A stretch of DNA of 64,000 nt from Planctomycetota bacterium (lineage in GTDB: Bacteria > Planctomycetota > UBA1135 > GCA-002686595): assembly GCA_016712565.1 (NCBI GenBank), contig JADJQU010000005.1, positions 310,001-374,000 of the forward strand, in the 5' to 3' direction. Position numbers and translations under genes: made by a program. The notes under the pieces are model-generated. The model was given only the letters and a program-made list of their open reading frames with translations, searched no databases and was not told the DNA's origin. The first letter of the stretch is position 1; each line of letters begins with the position of its first letter. Positions 62,274 to 64,000 of this stretch are shown here, in pieces.

Positions 62274-63566
62274 ATGACCCACGACACCCCGGCCCCCGCC
62301 GCGTCGAGCGCGCTGAAAGCGCGCCTGTCGCTGATGATGCTCCTGCAGTACGCCATCTGGGGCGCGTGGCTGCCTTTTCTGTGGTCGTTCCTGTCCGAGC
62401 ACCGCCACATGGCCGGCGAGCAGATCGGCACGATGTTCGCGGCCGGAGCCCTGGGCGCGATCCTCGGGCCCTTCATCGCCGGGCAGGTGGCCGACCGCTA
62501 CTTCTCCACCGAGAAGTTCCTGGGCGTGAGCCACCTGATCGGGGCGGCCCTGATCTGGCAGTTGGCCAGCGTGGAGAGCTACCACGGTTTCCTGCGGTTC
62601 TCGCTGGCCTATGGGCTGGTGTACTCGCCGACCCTGGCGCTCACCAATAGCCTGGCCTTCCACCACCTGCCCGACCGCGACCGGGACTTCGGCAGCGTGC
62701 GACTGTGGGGCACCTTCGGCTGGATCGCGGTGGGCATCGCCATGGGCCATTGGCTGGCCCACGCGCACACGCCCGCCGGCGTCAGCGCCGAGGTGGCGCA
62801 CCTGGCCCAGGTGGCCGGCAAGGCCGATGCCTTTCGCCTGAGCGCCGTGCTCGGGGGCCTGATGGGCCTGTACTGCTTCACGTTGCCTTCCACTCCGCCC
62901 TCCAAGTCGGCCGAGCGCAACGCGGTGAGCGAGGCCCTGGGCGAAGTGCGCCGCCAGCCCCTGCTCACGCTGTTCCTGCTGGCGATCCCCGTGAGCTGCA
63001 TCCACCAGTTCTACTTCGTGCACACCGAGGGCTTCCTGCACGCCAAGCTGGAGGTGCCCGGCTTCTTCCGCTCGATCTTCGGCGTGGGGGGCGGCGGCTT
63101 CATGACCATCGGCCAGATGGTCGAGGTGCTCGTGCTGGGCCTGATTCCCTTGGTTTCCAAGCGCCTGTCGCGCAAGACGCTCCTGGCCGTCGGACTGTGC
63201 GCCTACGCGGCGCGCATGGCGATCTTCGCCTACCTGCAGGACTCCGGCCTGCTGCTGCTCGTGGGCGTGGGCCTGCACGGTCTGTGCTTCGGCTGCTTCA
63301 TCTTCGTGGCCTTCATGATCGTGGACGAGCACACCAGCGCGGACGTGCGCGCCAGCGCCCAGAACCTCTTCAACCTGGTGATCATCGGCGTGGGGATCAT
63401 CGTCGGGAGCTGGATCGCGGGCCTGGTGGCCAAGTGGGCCGGCGCCTCCGGCACCATGGACTACACCAGGCTCTTCGCGGCGCCGATGTTCGCGGCGCTG
63501 GCCTGCCTCGCGTATCTCCTGGCCTTCTATCCGAGCCGCGAGGGCCCCCGCGTGGGGCGCAACTGA
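62274..63566 (+). CDS. MFS nucleoside:H+ symporter-like transporter
   Basis: 430 residues with about twelve hydrophobic helices. SLMMLLQYAIWGAWLPFLWSFL, LGAILGPFIAGQVADRYFSTEKFLGVSHLIGA, FHHLPDRDRDFGSVRLWGTFGWIAVG and GEVRRQPLLTLFLLA are characteristic of the NHS (NupG/XapB-like) family as found in Planctomycetota. In these genomes such proteins sit with sugar oxidoreductases, as here, so the cargo may be a sugar or nucleoside. Third gene of the operon, 53 bases after the isomerase. Confidence 0.9.
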   Translation: MTHDTPAPAASSALKARLSLMMLLQYAIWGAWLPFLWSFLSEHRHMAGEQIGTMFAAGALGAILGPFIAGQVADRYFSTEKFLGVSHLIGAALIWQLASVESYHGFLRFSLAYGLVYSPTLALTNSLAFHHLPDRDRDFGSVRLWGTFGWIAVGIAMGHWLAHAHTPAGVSAEVAHLAQVAGKADAFRLSAVLGGLMGLYCFTLPSTPPSKSAERNAVSEALGEVRRQPLLTLFLLAIPVSCIHQFYFVHTEGFLHAKLEVPGFFRSIFGVGGGGFMTIGQMVEVLVLGLIPLVSKRLSRKTLLAVGLCAYAARMAIFAYLQDSGLLLLVGVGLHGLCFGCFIFVAFMIVDEHTSADVRASAQNLFNLVIIGVGIIVGSWIAGLVAKWAGASGTMDYTRLFAAPMFAALACLAYLLAFYPSREGPRVGRN

Positions 63567-63583
63567 CCTCGCCCGCGCCCAGC

Positions 63584-64000
63584 ATGTCGCGCACGCTGCT
63601 CTTGCTCTTCCTGTGCCTGGCCGGGGCGCCGCCCCAGGCTCCGGTGCAGGTTTCGCCGCAGCGTCCGCGGGATCCCTGGGTGTTCCGTTCGGTGCTCGAC
63701 GGCCGGGCCCGCATGGTCACCGTGGCCCTGGCCAACGAGTTGTGGGTCGCCTACGACGCGGGCACCTGCGGCCTCACCAAGGCCTGGACCGGGGGCGTGC
63801 ATTTCGACGGCGCCGTCTACACCACGGTGCACGGGCCCCAGCCGAAGAGCGAGGGTGCGGCCTACGTGGAGAGCAAGGCCCCCGCCCTGTGGCGCTATCG
63901 CGACGCCGCGGGCGTCGAGACGGAACTGCGGCCGCGCTGGCGCGGGTACCGTCTCGAACAGGGACAGGTGCGGCTCCTGTCGAGCTTCGCGCTGCCCGGC
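63584..64000 (+). CDS. Secreted protein, 3' truncated by window end
   Basis: 139 codons visible. Signal peptide MSRTLLLLFLCLAGAPP. DPWVFRSVLDGRARMVTVALANELWVAYDAGTCGLTKAWTGGVHFDGAVYTTVHGPQP is a conserved N-terminal block that I associate with large secreted c-type cytochrome or ThuA-domain proteins of Planctomycetota and Bacteroidota. That link is from memory and weak, since the rest of the gene is missing. It starts 18 bases after the symporter and may belong to the same operon. Confidence 0.6.
   Translation, partial: MSRTLLLLFLCLAGAPPQAPVQVSPQRPRDPWVFRSVLDGRARMVTVALANELWVAYDAGTCGLTKAWTGGVHFDGAVYTTVHGPQPKSEGAAYVESKAPALWRYRDAAGVETELRPRWRGYRLEQGQVRLLSSFALPG

Overview
The window is GC-rich (most codons end in G or C), densely coded, and carries no tRNA, rRNA, IS element or CRISPR array that I can see. 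Gene content points to an uncultured member of the Planctomycetota: a GldA/F/G-like ABC system followed by a DUF4340 protein, an FHA-Ser/Thr kinase, an FG-GAP protein, and a Gfo/Idh oxidoreductase, sugar-phosphate isomerase and nucleoside-type symporter trio. This assignment is inference from gene families, not from a marker gene.

Layout. 1-5231: ABC exporter operon (ATPase cut by the window edge, permease, auxiliary protein, DUF4340 protein). 5654-9521: MrfA-like helicase and MrfB-like nuclease, a DNA repair pair. 9861-29070: a large electron-transfer locus. It has a duplicated-domain lipoprotein, System II cytochrome c maturation proteins (ResB and CcsA/ResC type), two CsgG/LpoB-like surface proteins, a double-parvulin foldase, a 26-CXXCH and a 16-CXXCH cytochrome, an NHL and a YVTN propeller, and a putative outer-membrane barrel. 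Two paralogous hexaheme cytochromes lie on the opposite strand. Together these look like machinery to make haem proteins and pass electrons across the outer membrane. 29469-37052 (minus strand): purN, a purine nucleoside phosphorylase, a DUF167 protein, the FHA kinase, a YggS-type PLP protein and tilS. 37318-41515: gap, pgk, rpe, accD.

41520-54331 holds the second remarkable item. Two TlpA/thioredoxin-like genes each carry an in-frame TGA exactly where the first Cys of the CXXC redox motif should be (UAPC at 42246 and UGPC at 53510). Translation stays open and homologous on both sides, and both have a stem-loop just downstream; the first has a GGUC apical loop. They read as selenoproteins, and a Cys-containing relative (CASC) lies directly after the first. 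The same stretch holds a methyltransferase, a FAD dehydrogenase, panB, pabA/trpG, an HtrA-like protease, a GT-C-like membrane protein and naxE. 54417-64000: a TPR protein, a parallel beta-helix-like protein and an FG-GAP protein on the minus strand, then the Gfo/Idh, isomerase and symporter operon and a truncated secreted protein.

Four genes (mrfB, the 16-haem cytochrome, tilS, rpe) are broken by one-base-type indels whose flanks still match the family. I treat these as probable assembly errors and have annotated them as single genes. TGA is used as a normal stop elsewhere, so the two Sec calls are not explained by a recoded genetic code.
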